Source: Actinomycetota bacterium | Lineage (GTDB): Bacteria > Actinomycetota > AC-67 | DNA length: 59,855 nt | Direction: 5' to 3' | Assembly: GCA_040905475.1 (NCBI GenBank) | Contig: JBBDRM010000138.1 | Coordinates: forward strand, 1 to 59,855 | In this document: piece by piece, positions 27,585 through 35,658 of the stretch | Position numbering within the stretch: the stretch's first letter is position 1 | How the letters are laid out: the number at the start of each line of letters is the position of its first letter | The notes under the pieces: model-generated | What the model saw: only the letters and a program-made list of their open reading frames with translations | What the model was told of the DNA's origin: nothing | Database searches by the model: none | Made by a program: the position numbers and the translations under genes

Positions 27585-28910
27585 TTAGACCGGAGGCAGG
27601 AAGCGGATCTCGGAGACGTGAGCTCCGAAGGGGTATTCATCGTCCGCTCCGATCTCGACGAGCTCGGTGATCCACAACAGCCAGTAGCGAGCGGTCGGGT
27701 TCCCGTTGATGACGACGGGATCGCCGGTCGCCGTGAAGTCTTCGACGACTCGGAAGTCCTGTGCCTGGGCGCCTTTCGTGTCGGCCACCCGCCATTCCGC
27801 CTTCCACCCCGGGAAGGGGGTGTCGATCTCGATCCGAGCAACCGAGCGGGCCTGTCCCAGGTCGAACAGGAGGCCGACGCCCTTCTTCCTCCCGTCGAGG
27901 TTCGGGCCGCTGTACCCGACCGTGGACCAGAACGTGTCCTTGCCGTCGAGGACGAAGCCGGTTTGCTTCGGGTGCTCCTCGCCGTTGCCCGGCGGCGGGT
28001 CGAAGTCGTCCGCGGTCGCCTGATAGGCCGCACGCGAGGGAGGTGGGGAGGCGGTTCCGTCCCCATCGCCGCCGATCTGGATCGCCTTGGTTTGGACGAG
28101 GAAGATCACGGCGGCGACTCCGAGCCCGACGAGGAACAGCGCAGGGACCAGCCAGCGCGCCTCCTGACGGACGAATCCCGGGCCGCGCTCGACCGGCTCG
28201 ATCGAGGTGAGTGGCCTGAGAACCCGCGTGAACTCCGCGAGGCTCGGCCGGACCGACCGGTCGCGCGCCAGGCCTCGGGCGAGGAGCGAGTCCACTTCCG
28301 GCGGGATGGAGCGGCGCGCGGTTCGCGCGGGAGGTGCGTCGGGCCCCGGCTCGCGACCGGTGAAGAGGCGGTACGCGATGGCGGCGAGCGCGTAGCGGTC
28401 GCGTTCCTCGTCGGTCGCTTCGCCGTTATGCCGGTACCCCTCGGAAGCCTGGTCGCCGAGTGCGGAGGCAACGGCCGTCCCAGTGAGCTTGGCGCGACCC
28501 TCTTCGTCGAACATGATGGTTTCGGGGCCGACGGCGCCGTGTGGGACGTTGTGCTCGTGGAGCGCGGAGAGCGCGCCGGCGAGCTGACATGTGACGGCTG
28601 CGGCGGCGGTGACCGGCAAGGCGCCGTCCTTACGATCGACGAGCCGTCCCCCGGGTGCGTGTTCGAAGACGATCCCCGGCGGATCGGCGCTCACGTCGTA
28701 GATCTGCGCGAGACCGGCGTGGGATACCGTCGCAGCCGCGGCAACCGCGTGCGTAACGGCTTCGCGGGCGGCTTCCGGGAAGGTCTGGATCAGGACCGGC
28801 CGGTCAAGGATGGTGTCGAGCGCGAGCCACGCCGGCCCGGCGACCCCATCCCACGCTCGGCGCTGCACGCGGTAGCGGCCGCCGATCATCGTGCCGGGCT
28901 CGACGATCAT
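27585..28910 (-). CDS. Membrane pseudokinase with external discoidin-like domain (MviN C-terminal equivalent)
   Basis: A 441-aa protein. Residues 8-235 form a kinase-like domain: GRYRVQRRAWDG, a C-lobe DRYALAAIAYRLFTGREP and RDRSVRPSLAEF. Catalytic positions are lost: the ATP-binding Lys is Q42 (VLIQTF), the HRD segment is HGAVGPET (124-131), and DFG is LTG (142-144). A helix at about 253-272 follows, then a linker and an external domain (about 300-441) like the carbohydrate-binding fold. Pseudokinase, helix and external domain is the layout I recall for the C-terminal half of mycobacterial MviN (Rv3910), but here it is a separate gene 385 bp downstream of murJ. It may bind phosphorylated FHA proteins and control MurJ. 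The start at 28910 lacks a strong ribosome-binding site. Confidence 0.82.
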   Translation of the reverse strand: MIVEPGTMIGGRYRVQRRAWDGVAGPAWLALDTILDRPVLIQTFPEAAREAVTHAVAAAATVSHAGLAQIYDVSADPPGIVFEHAPGGRLVDRKDGALPVTAAAAVTCQLAGALSALHEHNVPHGAVGPETIMFDEEGRAKLTGTAVASALGDQASEGYRHNGEATDEERDRYALAAIAYRLFTGREPGPDAPPARTARRSIPPEVDSLLARGLARDRSVRPSLAEFTRVLRPLTSIEPVERGPGFVRQEARWLVPALFLVGLGVAAVIFLVQTKAIQIGGDGDGTASPPPSRAAYQATADDFDPPPGNGEEHPKQTGFVLDGKDTFWSTVGYSGPNLDGRKKGVGLLFDLGQARSVARIEIDTPFPGWKAEWRVADTKGAQAQDFRVVEDFTATGDPVVINGNPTARYWLLWITELVEIGADDEYPFGAHVSEIRFLPPV

Positions 28911-28918
28911 CTCAGACG

Positions 28919-29296
28919 TCAGGCGACGCCGCGCCGCCGGGTCGAGCGGGCCACCGCCCAGCCTTCGGTGACGCCGATGCGATGGACGAAGAGCGTCTTC
29001 GCGGGTTTGGACAACGTCACCACGACGGCCTTGCCGTTCTCGACGACGCTGAACGCCTCGAGGACCGCTCCCTTCGCCTCGGCGACATCGCGCGCGGCCT
29101 TCTCGGCCCCATCCTGGTTCTTCGTGGTCGAATACTCGTGTGCCGCGGCGGCGACCGCGTCGCCGGCGATGTCTTCGATCGTCACCTTGGCGACGACGAT
29201 CGCTCCTGCCTCGAAGGCGACCAGCCCGAAGATGGCAAGTGAGATCACGAGCTTCAGCAGCCAACCAGTGATGATCCCGCCGCGTTCTGAGGTCAT
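28919..29296 (-). CDS. Small single-helix membrane protein between murJ and pseudokinase
   Basis: A 125-aa protein: TSERGGIITGWLLKLVISL, a hydrophobic helix at about 10-38, an Ala-rich region (IAGDAVAAAAHEYSTT), then a beta-rich external part with VVVTLSKPAKTLFVHRIGV and a basic tail. The N-terminal layout recalls TadE-like or pilin-like anchored proteins, but the match is not strong. ATG 29296 overlaps the murJ stop (TGATG), and the pseudokinase starts 8 bp later, so the three genes are probably one unit. The function is unknown; an adaptor between MurJ and the pseudokinase is speculation. Confidence 0.75.
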   Translation of the reverse strand: MTSERGGIITGWLLKLVISLAIFGLVAFEAGAIVVAKVTIEDIAGDAVAAAAHEYSTTKNQDGAEKAARDVAEAKGAVLEAFSVVENGKAVVVTLSKPAKTLFVHRIGVTEGWAVARSTRRRGVA

Positions 29297-31014
29297 CACT
29301 CGATCCTCTCTCGTCGCGAGAAACGGCCGGTGACAATGCGCAGCAAGGGGTGGAACTCGTCGAGGCGAAGGAGTGCTGCCAAGGCTCCGTACAGTATAAG
29401 TGCCGCGGTTACGGCTCCTCCGACCTGAAGGATCTGTCCCCCGAGCGCTGCGGTGTCTGCCGTCCCGGCCACGCCCTTCGCGACGAGCCATGCGGCCGTA
29501 GCCGAAACCGCGGAGGCGAAGACGATCTTCATCGTGGAGGCGCCGATCCTCGCGCCGTCGAGCCCGCCGAGCTGCCGGCGAAGCACGACTCCTCCCAGGA
29601 TCGCGGCGAAGATGTACGAGATCGCGTGTGCGAGCGCGAGGCCCGGCACGCCGCGCCACTCGTAGAACGGAAACGCGAGGGCGATGTTGAGCGCGACCGC
29701 GAGGCTGTTCACGATCCACGGGGTACGCGTGTCCTGCCGTGCGTAGCTGGCTCGCATCAGCTGCTGGAAGGCGGCGTAGCCCACGAGGCCCACCGCCATC
29801 AGCAGGAACGTGTCGGCGAATAGCTCCGTCGACCCCGCGCCGAAGACGCCGTGCTCGAGCAGCAGCCGGACGATGGGATGCGAGAGGACGATGAAGCCGG
29901 CGGCCGCCGGCGCGATGACGAACATCGTCGTGCGGAGCCCGAGCGACAGGTCGCGGCGGAACGCCTCCAGGTCTCCGCGTACGTGATGCTCCGATAAGGT
30001 CGGCACGAGGGCGGTGAACACGCTCACGGCGAAGATCCCGTACGGAAGCTGGTACAGGATGAACGAGCTCTGGAAGGCGGTGACGCCGCCGGTCACGCCG
30101 TTCGCGAGCGCGTACACGACCCACAACCCGATCTGGTTCACCACGACGTATGCGAGCGAGTACTTGGCCAGGTTTCCGACGTGACGGATCGCCGGGTTGC
30201 GATAGTCGAACTCGCGCGGACTGTACGCCCGATCCTTGAGGCGTAAGACGAACGGCCACAGGACGAGCGTCATCGTCATCACGCCGAGCGTCGTTCCGAT
30301 CCCGAGCAGCAGCTTGTCGCCGGTCGTGAGGTCGAGCAGGTCCACCCGCTGGCTCGAGTGCTTCCAGCGGAACACGATGAACGTGGCCATCACGATCACG
30401 TTGTTGAGGATGGGAGCGAACATCGGCACCGCGAACTTGCGGTGGGCGTTCAACAGTCCGGTGAGGACGGCGCCGGCCGCGTAGAAGATCATCTGCGGCA
30501 GCAGGAGCCGCAACAGGAACGCACCGACCTGCTCCTGCTGGATGCGCAGGTCTGTGTCCGCCACGCGGAACGTGTAGATCTTGATGATCCATGGCGCGAG
30601 AAGGACGGCGATCGCGCTGATGACCGCCGCCACCGCGACGGCGATGTTCAGGATGGTAGACGCGAGTCGCCACGCCTCGTCCTTCGCCCGCGTCGTCAGA
30701 TGCTGGACGAAGATCGGGACGAAGAGCGTCGCGAGTATCTCGCCGAGGATGAGCTGATACACGATGTTCGGCATCGTGTTGGCGAGGTTGTACGTGTCCG
30801 GCAGCTTGGTCTCGGCACCGCCGATGGCCCACGCCATGACGGCGAGGCGCAGGAAGCCGGTCAGGCGCGAGAGTGCCGTTCCGACGCTCATCACGGCGGT
30901 GGCGCGGGTCAGGGCGCGCGCGGACCCCTCTCCGGCATCCGCGCGCAGATCGATCTCGCCGGTGAGGGGGTCGGAGGCCGGGTCGGTGGGGGGCCCGGAT
31001 CCCGGGAAGGCCAT
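29296..31014 (-). CDS. murJ: Lipid II flippase MurJ (MviN family)
   Basis: MurJ moves lipid II across the membrane for peptidoglycan assembly. The 573-aa protein has about 14 hydrophobic segments. The family N-terminus (AVMSVGTALSRLTGFLRLAVMAW) is followed by NLANTMPNIVYQLILGEILATLFVP, and conserved Arg/Gly loops are visible. ATG 31014 lies 14 bp after the DUF6049 stop; the longer frame adds 22 residues without support. The polypeptide ends right after the transporter, with no pseudokinase tail; that part is encoded separately at 27585. Confidence 0.95.
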   Translation of the reverse strand: MAFPGSGPPTDPASDPLTGEIDLRADAGEGSARALTRATAVMSVGTALSRLTGFLRLAVMAWAIGGAETKLPDTYNLANTMPNIVYQLILGEILATLFVPIFVQHLTTRAKDEAWRLASTILNIAVAVAAVISAIAVLLAPWIIKIYTFRVADTDLRIQQEQVGAFLLRLLLPQMIFYAAGAVLTGLLNAHRKFAVPMFAPILNNVIVMATFIVFRWKHSSQRVDLLDLTTGDKLLLGIGTTLGVMTMTLVLWPFVLRLKDRAYSPREFDYRNPAIRHVGNLAKYSLAYVVVNQIGLWVVYALANGVTGGVTAFQSSFILYQLPYGIFAVSVFTALVPTLSEHHVRGDLEAFRRDLSLGLRTTMFVIAPAAAGFIVLSHPIVRLLLEHGVFGAGSTELFADTFLLMAVGLVGYAAFQQLMRASYARQDTRTPWIVNSLAVALNIALAFPFYEWRGVPGLALAHAISYIFAAILGGVVLRRQLGGLDGARIGASTMKIVFASAVSATAAWLVAKGVAGTADTAALGGQILQVGGAVTAALILYGALAALLRLDEFHPLLRIVTGRFSRRERIE

Positions 31015-31028
31015 CGCGGCCGATGGTA

Positions 31029-33071
31029 TCAGCCGAGCGGTTTGGCTTTCGGACGGCGGATGAAGGCCCGGCGCGCCCACGCACCGAGCAGGAAGAGGGC
31101 ACCCCCGGCCGTCGCGGCGAACGTGACGGCGCTCACCGCGGTGGAGCGAACGAGGAGCTGCCCGGTGCCGATCTGACTCTCACCGTCGGCCGTCTCGATG
31201 CGGACGTCGATCGGGAACGAGCCCGCGGTCCGGGCCTCGAGCTCGAACGTCTCCGTGCTCAGCGTTTGCCGGTCGGGGTTCCCCTCGACCGTTACCTCGC
31301 GGATGTCGCCTCCGGGGAAGGCCACCTTCGCGGAGTCGAGCCGCACGCGGACCCGGATGGTGTACCCCGTGCCGTTCACGACGGTGACCGGCACGCGACC
31401 TCCCCGCGAGGTGAGCGTCACACGCCGGGGAGGAACCGTGATCGCGTTGAGGGTCGCCTCTGCGGTCGCGCGAACGGCCCGGGCGAAAGCCGTCGCGACG
31501 CGGGGCCTGAAGTCCGACGATTCGGCGATCAGGATCCTTCGATTCAGGTCTGCGACGAGGTCGGGCGCCTCGACCACCTTCTCGAGGATGTCGACCATGG
31601 GCCGCGCGCCCTTGGCCGCATCGAGGCGGGCCGGGATGGTCGGCTTGATCGTGTCCAGCCGCAACGGCTCGCCGGCCGGGGCAAGCGCGGGGTCGGTGAT
31701 CACGCTCGTCGCCGTGCGCAGCCGGGCCCAGGGGGCCTGAGCAAGGGCGTCGAGCAATGGCCCGCTGACGGCCGGCGATGGCATCGTGTCGGTCGCGACG
31801 ACGAGCGCGCGGGCAGGGGCGAGCCCGGGCACCTCGAAGTAGGACACGGCCGTCTCGGCGAGCACGCCCATCGCCGTCAGCACGGGATCCTCCGTCTGGG
31901 TTTGAAGTCGGTCGCGAACTGGATCGTCGAGGAGCAACGAGTCGAAGGATTGGCCGGACGAGCGCACCTCTTCCGGACGATCCGGGTGGCCGAAACGGCC
32001 CTCCGGGATCTCGCGCAAGACCTCTGGATCGAGGACGAGGACCTCGGCGCCGAGCGCCGAGAAGGTTCGCGCGCTTCGCGAGTCGGCCGTGTAGTTGGTG
32101 TTGGTGAACAACGTCGGGCTCGGCTGCCGCACCAGATGCCGGCCGACGCTCTCCCGGCCCGCCAGGACCTGCTGGCGTGCGTCGAGCGCCATGTCGGCCG
32201 CGACCAATGAGGCGAGGTCCGCCCTCGCGTACGGCACCGTCGCGATCTCGAAGGCCGGACTCGCGACGGCGACGCGCAGCCGTGCGAGAAGTTCTCCCGC
32301 CGCAACCGCGACCGGATCGGTTTCCGGAACCGGGTCGCGTTCCCCGTTCTCCAGTCGCGCCTCGAACCCGTTCGAGACGTCGGCCAGCTGGTCCGCGAGC
32401 AAACCCGTCGGCGCGAGCGTCAGACCGGCGCTCGGATGCCGCTCGAGGAGCTCGATGGTGCCGCGAACCGCGCCGCCCTCGAGCAGCTCGCGACCGAGCT
32501 GAGCCTTGTCGTAAGCGCCGCCCTCGTCCATCGCGGTGGCCCGGTGGATGGGGAGCACCCAGACGACGTTCAGTTGGCTCTCGGGTGCCTGGGCAAGGAA
32601 AATGAAAGCGCCGGAGCGTTCGGCGAGCGTCTGCACGCCCGACTGCACCTTGATCGCGAGCGGGTAGACACCGCTTCCCCCGCGGCCGGGCAAGAAGGCG
32701 GTCGCGAGCGAGCCGAGGTCACGCTGGATGGTGATCGTCGTGGTCCCGCCGGCAGCGAGGGGTTCGATCAGCTCCTCTGTCGTCTGGGCGAGGATCTCGC
32801 CTTGCGGCTCCCGGTCGAGTGCGACCCGCAGCGCCGAACGACTCCGGACGCGATCGCGGATGGTGAGGCGGATCGCGATCTCTTCCAACGGCGTCGTCCC
32901 CCCATTGGTGACCTCGAGCACGACCACGAGAGGGCGATCCGGTGCAGTCCACGGGGCGAACGATGCAAGGCGCACCGTTACGTCGTCGAGGGGTTGCGCC
33001 AGCGCGACCGGCGGCAAAACCGATGCCCCGGTCGCGAGAAGGACGAGGAAGAGGTTCCGGGGGCGGAGCAC
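31029..33071 (-). CDS. DUF6049-family secreted membrane-anchored protein (Rv3909-like)
   Basis: A 680-aa protein with an N-terminal signal peptide (NLFLVLLATGASVLPPVALAQ), a beta-rich domain at about 28-160 (VTVRLASFAPWTAPDRPLVV, GTTTITIQRDLGSLA), a large middle region, another beta domain near the end, and one helix at about 645-665 before a basic tail (RRAFIRRPKAKPLG). It thus faces outward, anchored at the C-terminus. Position upstream of murJ matches Rv3909, whose function is not established. It starts with GTG and is probably first gene of the operon running through murJ to trxB. Divergent from the TauE/SafE pair. Confidence 0.85.
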   Translation of the reverse strand: MLRPRNLFLVLLATGASVLPPVALAQPLDDVTVRLASFAPWTAPDRPLVVVLEVTNGGTTPLEEIAIRLTIRDRVRSRSALRVALDREPQGEILAQTTEELIEPLAAGGTTTITIQRDLGSLATAFLPGRGGSGVYPLAIKVQSGVQTLAERSGAFIFLAQAPESQLNVVWVLPIHRATAMDEGGAYDKAQLGRELLEGGAVRGTIELLERHPSAGLTLAPTGLLADQLADVSNGFEARLENGERDPVPETDPVAVAAGELLARLRVAVASPAFEIATVPYARADLASLVAADMALDARQQVLAGRESVGRHLVRQPSPTLFTNTNYTADSRSARTFSALGAEVLVLDPEVLREIPEGRFGHPDRPEEVRSSGQSFDSLLLDDPVRDRLQTQTEDPVLTAMGVLAETAVSYFEVPGLAPARALVVATDTMPSPAVSGPLLDALAQAPWARLRTATSVITDPALAPAGEPLRLDTIKPTIPARLDAAKGARPMVDILEKVVEAPDLVADLNRRILIAESSDFRPRVATAFARAVRATAEATLNAITVPPRRVTLTSRGGRVPVTVVNGTGYTIRVRVRLDSAKVAFPGGDIREVTVEGNPDRQTLSTETFELEARTAGSFPIDVRIETADGESQIGTGQLLVRSTAVSAVTFAATAGGALFLLGAWARRAFIRRPKAKPLG

Positions 33072-33097
33072 GACCTCGATGCTAGCATCCGCGGCAT

Positions 33098-33457
33098 ATG
33101 GCCTCCCGGCACACGCAGGCGGCGCTCGCGATCGGGTTCGCCGCAGGAGCTGCGTCCGGGCTGCTCGGGGTGGGCGGCGGGATCGTCATGGTCCCCGGCC
33201 TCGTGCTCGTCCTCGGTGCTACCCAGCACCGGGCCCACGCGACGTCGCTGGCTGCCATCGTCCCGATCGGCATCGTCGGCTTCGCCATCTTCGCCCTGCA
33301 CGGTGAGGTGAACTACGCGATCGCCGGGCTGATGGTCCTCGGCGCGCTCATCGGGGCGCCGGCAGGCGCGCGCGCGATGTCGCGGGTCCCCGAACGCCCA
33401 CTCATGCTGGTGTTCGCCGTCGTGCTCGTGGTGGCCGGCGTCCGGTTGCTCGTGTGA
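33098..33457 (+). CDS. Half-size TauE/SafE-family transporter, first half
   Basis: A 119-aa protein with about four helices and the family signature AAGAASGLLGVGGGIVMVPGLV near the N-terminus, then HATSLAAIVPIGIVG. TauE/SafE proteins export sulfite, sulfoacetate or related anions and usually contain two such repeats in one chain of about 250 aa. Here the second repeat is the next gene, 10 bp downstream. The end (FAVVLVVAGVRLLV followed by TGA) looks natural rather than a frameshift. The two probably form a heterodimer. Confidence 0.85.
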   Translation: MASRHTQAALAIGFAAGAASGLLGVGGGIVMVPGLVLVLGATQHRAHATSLAAIVPIGIVGFAIFALHGEVNYAIAGLMVLGALIGAPAGARAMSRVPERPLMLVFAVVLVVAGVRLLV

Positions 33458-33467
33458 GCGCTCGGCG

Positions 33468-33854
33468 ATGAGCCCGGCCGAAGCGCTGATCGCGGTCGCC
33501 GTCGGCGTGGTCGCGGGCGGCTATGCCGGACTGCTCGGGGTGGGCGGAGGCATCGTCATGGTTCCTGCGATGGTGCTGTTGCTCGATCAGCCTCAGCGCG
33601 TCGCCGAGGGGACGTCGCTCCTCGCGATCGTCGGTACCTCGTTCGTGGCCGCGCGGGCACACCATCGGAACCGACTGGTCCTCCCCCGGTGGGCAGGGTT
33701 GCTCGCGATGGGCGGCGTAGGGGGAGCCGTCCTGGGCAGCTTGGTCGCCGTGGCGTTGATCGAGGACGAGGCCGTGCTTCAGAAGATCTTCGGCGCGTTC
33801 CTGATCGTGATGGCGGCGTGGATCGCGGCGCCCCGCCGGGGCGCGCCGCACTGA
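33468..33854 (+). CDS. Half-size TauE/SafE-family transporter, second half
   Basis: A 128-aa protein with about four helices and its own copy of the signature, GGYAGLLGVGGGIVMVPAMV, then VAEGTSLLAIVGTSFVAARAHH. It is paralogous to the preceding 119-aa protein: the two share GLLGVGGGIVMVP exactly. ATG 33468 follows the first gene by 10 bp. Together they have the size and topology of one normal transporter. The substrate is unknown. Confidence 0.85.
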   Translation: MSPAEALIAVAVGVVAGGYAGLLGVGGGIVMVPAMVLLLDQPQRVAEGTSLLAIVGTSFVAARAHHRNRLVLPRWAGLLAMGGVGGAVLGSLVAVALIEDEAVLQKIFGAFLIVMAAWIAAPRRGAPH

Positions 33855-33860
33855 CCGCGC

Positions 33861-34382
33861 TCAGCCCGCGAGCAGGTTCGTTGCACTCGCACGCGACTCC
33901 TCGACCGGCTCGTCGAGCGTCTCCGCCAGCGGAGCGACCGTCGCTGCCGTCGCCCGGATGAGATCGTCGGCACGGAGAACGAGCATCACCCCGGGATCGC
34001 CTCCGGCTGCGTACAGGACGCCGGCCTGGGCGAGGGCCGCGTCGACGATCGCGCGTGAAGGGCTTTCATGTCCGACGGGCGGCAGCCATCCGGCCAAGAA
34101 GCCGGTGTGCTTGGTCACGCGCGAGGGTGTCGCCGGGCGGATGCGCGTTTCCCGAGATGTCCGGGCGACGTTGGCGACCGATGGGCAGACCCCCACCGGA
34201 ACCAGGGCGAGCACGGGCCCGGTCTTGCCCTCGAAAAGCTCGGCCGTAACCACCTGAGATGGGAGCAGGTCGAGCAGAGCGGCGACCTCGTCGATGTTCC
34301 GCAGGGGTCGTCTGAGGCGATAGAACTCGTGCGGGATCTGTCGCTCGGTAAGGTAACGATGAACTTCGATGGAGCCGCGCAT
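33861..34382 (-). CDS. YbaK/EbsC-family aminoacyl-tRNA deacylase
   Basis: A 173-aa protein with YbaK-domain features: IEVHRYLTERQIPHEFYRL at the N-terminus, AALLDLLPSQVVTAELFEG in place of the usual catalytic-Lys segment, LALVPVGVCPSVANVARTS, and the C-terminal GGDPGVMLVLRADDLIRAT. YbaK proteins remove mischarged amino acids from tRNA, classically Cys-tRNA(Pro). Substrate specificity here is unknown. ATG 34382 has GGGGAG 7 bases upstream; the longer frame adds 34 residues without family match. The gene is convergent with the TauE/SafE pair. Confidence 0.82.
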   Translation of the reverse strand: MRGSIEVHRYLTERQIPHEFYRLRRPLRNIDEVAALLDLLPSQVVTAELFEGKTGPVLALVPVGVCPSVANVARTSRETRIRPATPSRVTKHTGFLAGWLPPVGHESPSRAIVDAALAQAGVLYAAGGDPGVMLVLRADDLIRATAATVAPLAETLDEPVEESRASATNLLAG

Positions 34383-34547
34383 CGGGATTCTCCCCTGAGG
34401 TGGCGAAGCCATTGCTACCCGAGCGATGACCCCGCCAAACAGGACGCCGTAAAGCCCGAAGCGCTGATGGTCGAGATATCCCATACGGGAGCTACGGGGT
34501 CACCGGTTGTGATCGGCGGCCCGTTGCACCGCCGACGAGGGACGAAA

Positions 34548-35618
34548 ATGGACATCGACGAGCTGCTGACGATCGCCGCCGAGCGTTTGGCGTCGGATCT
34601 TCACGTTCGGGCCGGCGGGCCGCCGTATCTGCGGATCGACGGCGAGCTTCAGCCGCTCGAGATGCCCGCGCTCGGTGCGCCCGAAGTCGAACGCATGGCT
34701 TTCGATCTCATGACCGAGGAGCAGGTCCGGAACTTCAAGCAAAGCAGCGAGGCCGATTTCGCGTACTCGCTTCCCGGCGTCGCGCGGTTCCGCATCAACG
34801 CGTTCCGGCAGCGTGGAGCCGTCGGCATCGCGATCCGCCGCGTCCTGCCGGGCTCGACGAGCTTCGAGGCTCTCGGCTTGCCGCCGGTCGTCGAGTCGCT
34901 CTGCGAGGAACGGCGAGGGCTCATCCTCGTAACGGGCATGACGGGCTCGGGGAAGACCACCACGACCGCCGCGATGATCAACCACATCAACGCCAACCGC
35001 CGCTGTCACATCGTCACGGTCGAGGATCCGATCGAGGTGCTTCACGTCGACAAGCTCGCGATCATAGATCAGCGCGAGGTGTTGATCGACACCACGGATT
35101 TCGCGACGGCTTTGAAGCACGTTGCGCGCCAGGATCCGGATGTGATCTTCATCGGCGAGATGCGCGACCCCGAGACGGTGAAGGCTGCGCTGTCGGCGGC
35201 AGAGACCGGCCATCTGGTCATCTCGACGCTTCACACGCTTGACGCGACCGAGACGGTGAACCGCGTTATCGACTTCTTCCCGCCGCACCAACAGATGCAG
35301 GCGCGACTCACGCTCGCGGGTACCCTCAAGGGGATCATCTCCCAGCGCCTGCTCGTCCGCTCGGACGGTGTCGGCCGGATCCCCGCCGTCGAGGTGCTGG
35401 TGGCCAACGGCCGCGTGTTCGACATGATCGTCAACCCCGACCAGACGCACATGCTCGAAGACATCATCCGTGAGGGCGACTTCTACGGCATGCAGACGTT
35501 CGACCAGCATCTCATCGCGCTCGTCGCAGACGGACGGGTTCTGCTCGACGAGGCCTCCGCGGCCGCCACGTCGCCGCACGACTTCGCGCTCGCGCTCCAG
35601 CAACGCGGCATCGCCTAA
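34548..35618 (+). CDS. pilT: PilT-family retraction ATPase
   Basis: A 356-aa secretion ATPase of the PilT group. The N-terminal PAS-like domain (ERLASDLHVRAGGPPYLRIDGEL) is followed by Walker A GMTGSGKTTTTAAM, an Asp box (VTVEDPIEVLH), Walker B DPDVIFIGEMRDPETV and a His box AETGHLVISTLHT. PilT powers pilus depolymerisation and twitching. ATG 34548 has GAGGGA upstream; the longer frame adds unrelated sequence. No pilin, PilB or PilC gene is in the window, so the pilus machinery, if any, is elsewhere. Confidence 0.93.
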   Translation: MDIDELLTIAAERLASDLHVRAGGPPYLRIDGELQPLEMPALGAPEVERMAFDLMTEEQVRNFKQSSEADFAYSLPGVARFRINAFRQRGAVGIAIRRVLPGSTSFEALGLPPVVESLCEERRGLILVTGMTGSGKTTTTAAMINHINANRRCHIVTVEDPIEVLHVDKLAIIDQREVLIDTTDFATALKHVARQDPDVIFIGEMRDPETVKAALSAAETGHLVISTLHTLDATETVNRVIDFFPPHQQMQARLTLAGTLKGIISQRLLVRSDGVGRIPAVEVLVANGRVFDMIVNPDQTHMLEDIIREGDFYGMQTFDQHLIALVADGRVLLDEASAAATSPHDFALALQQRGIA

Positions 35619-35658
35619 CTCCTCCGGACGGGACGACGCCCCCAGCTATGCTGGAGGT

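Noticed and set aside
26655-29333. An 892-aa frame on the plus strand opposite femAB and the pseudokinase.
   Set aside because: Same reason: low-complexity Arg/Asp/Gly content, no start signal, and both opposite genes are well supported.
33458-33467. A frameshift joining the two TauE/SafE halves.
   Set aside because: Each half has its own start, signature and natural end, with 10 bp between; a true split is more likely, though a sequencing error cannot be fully excluded.
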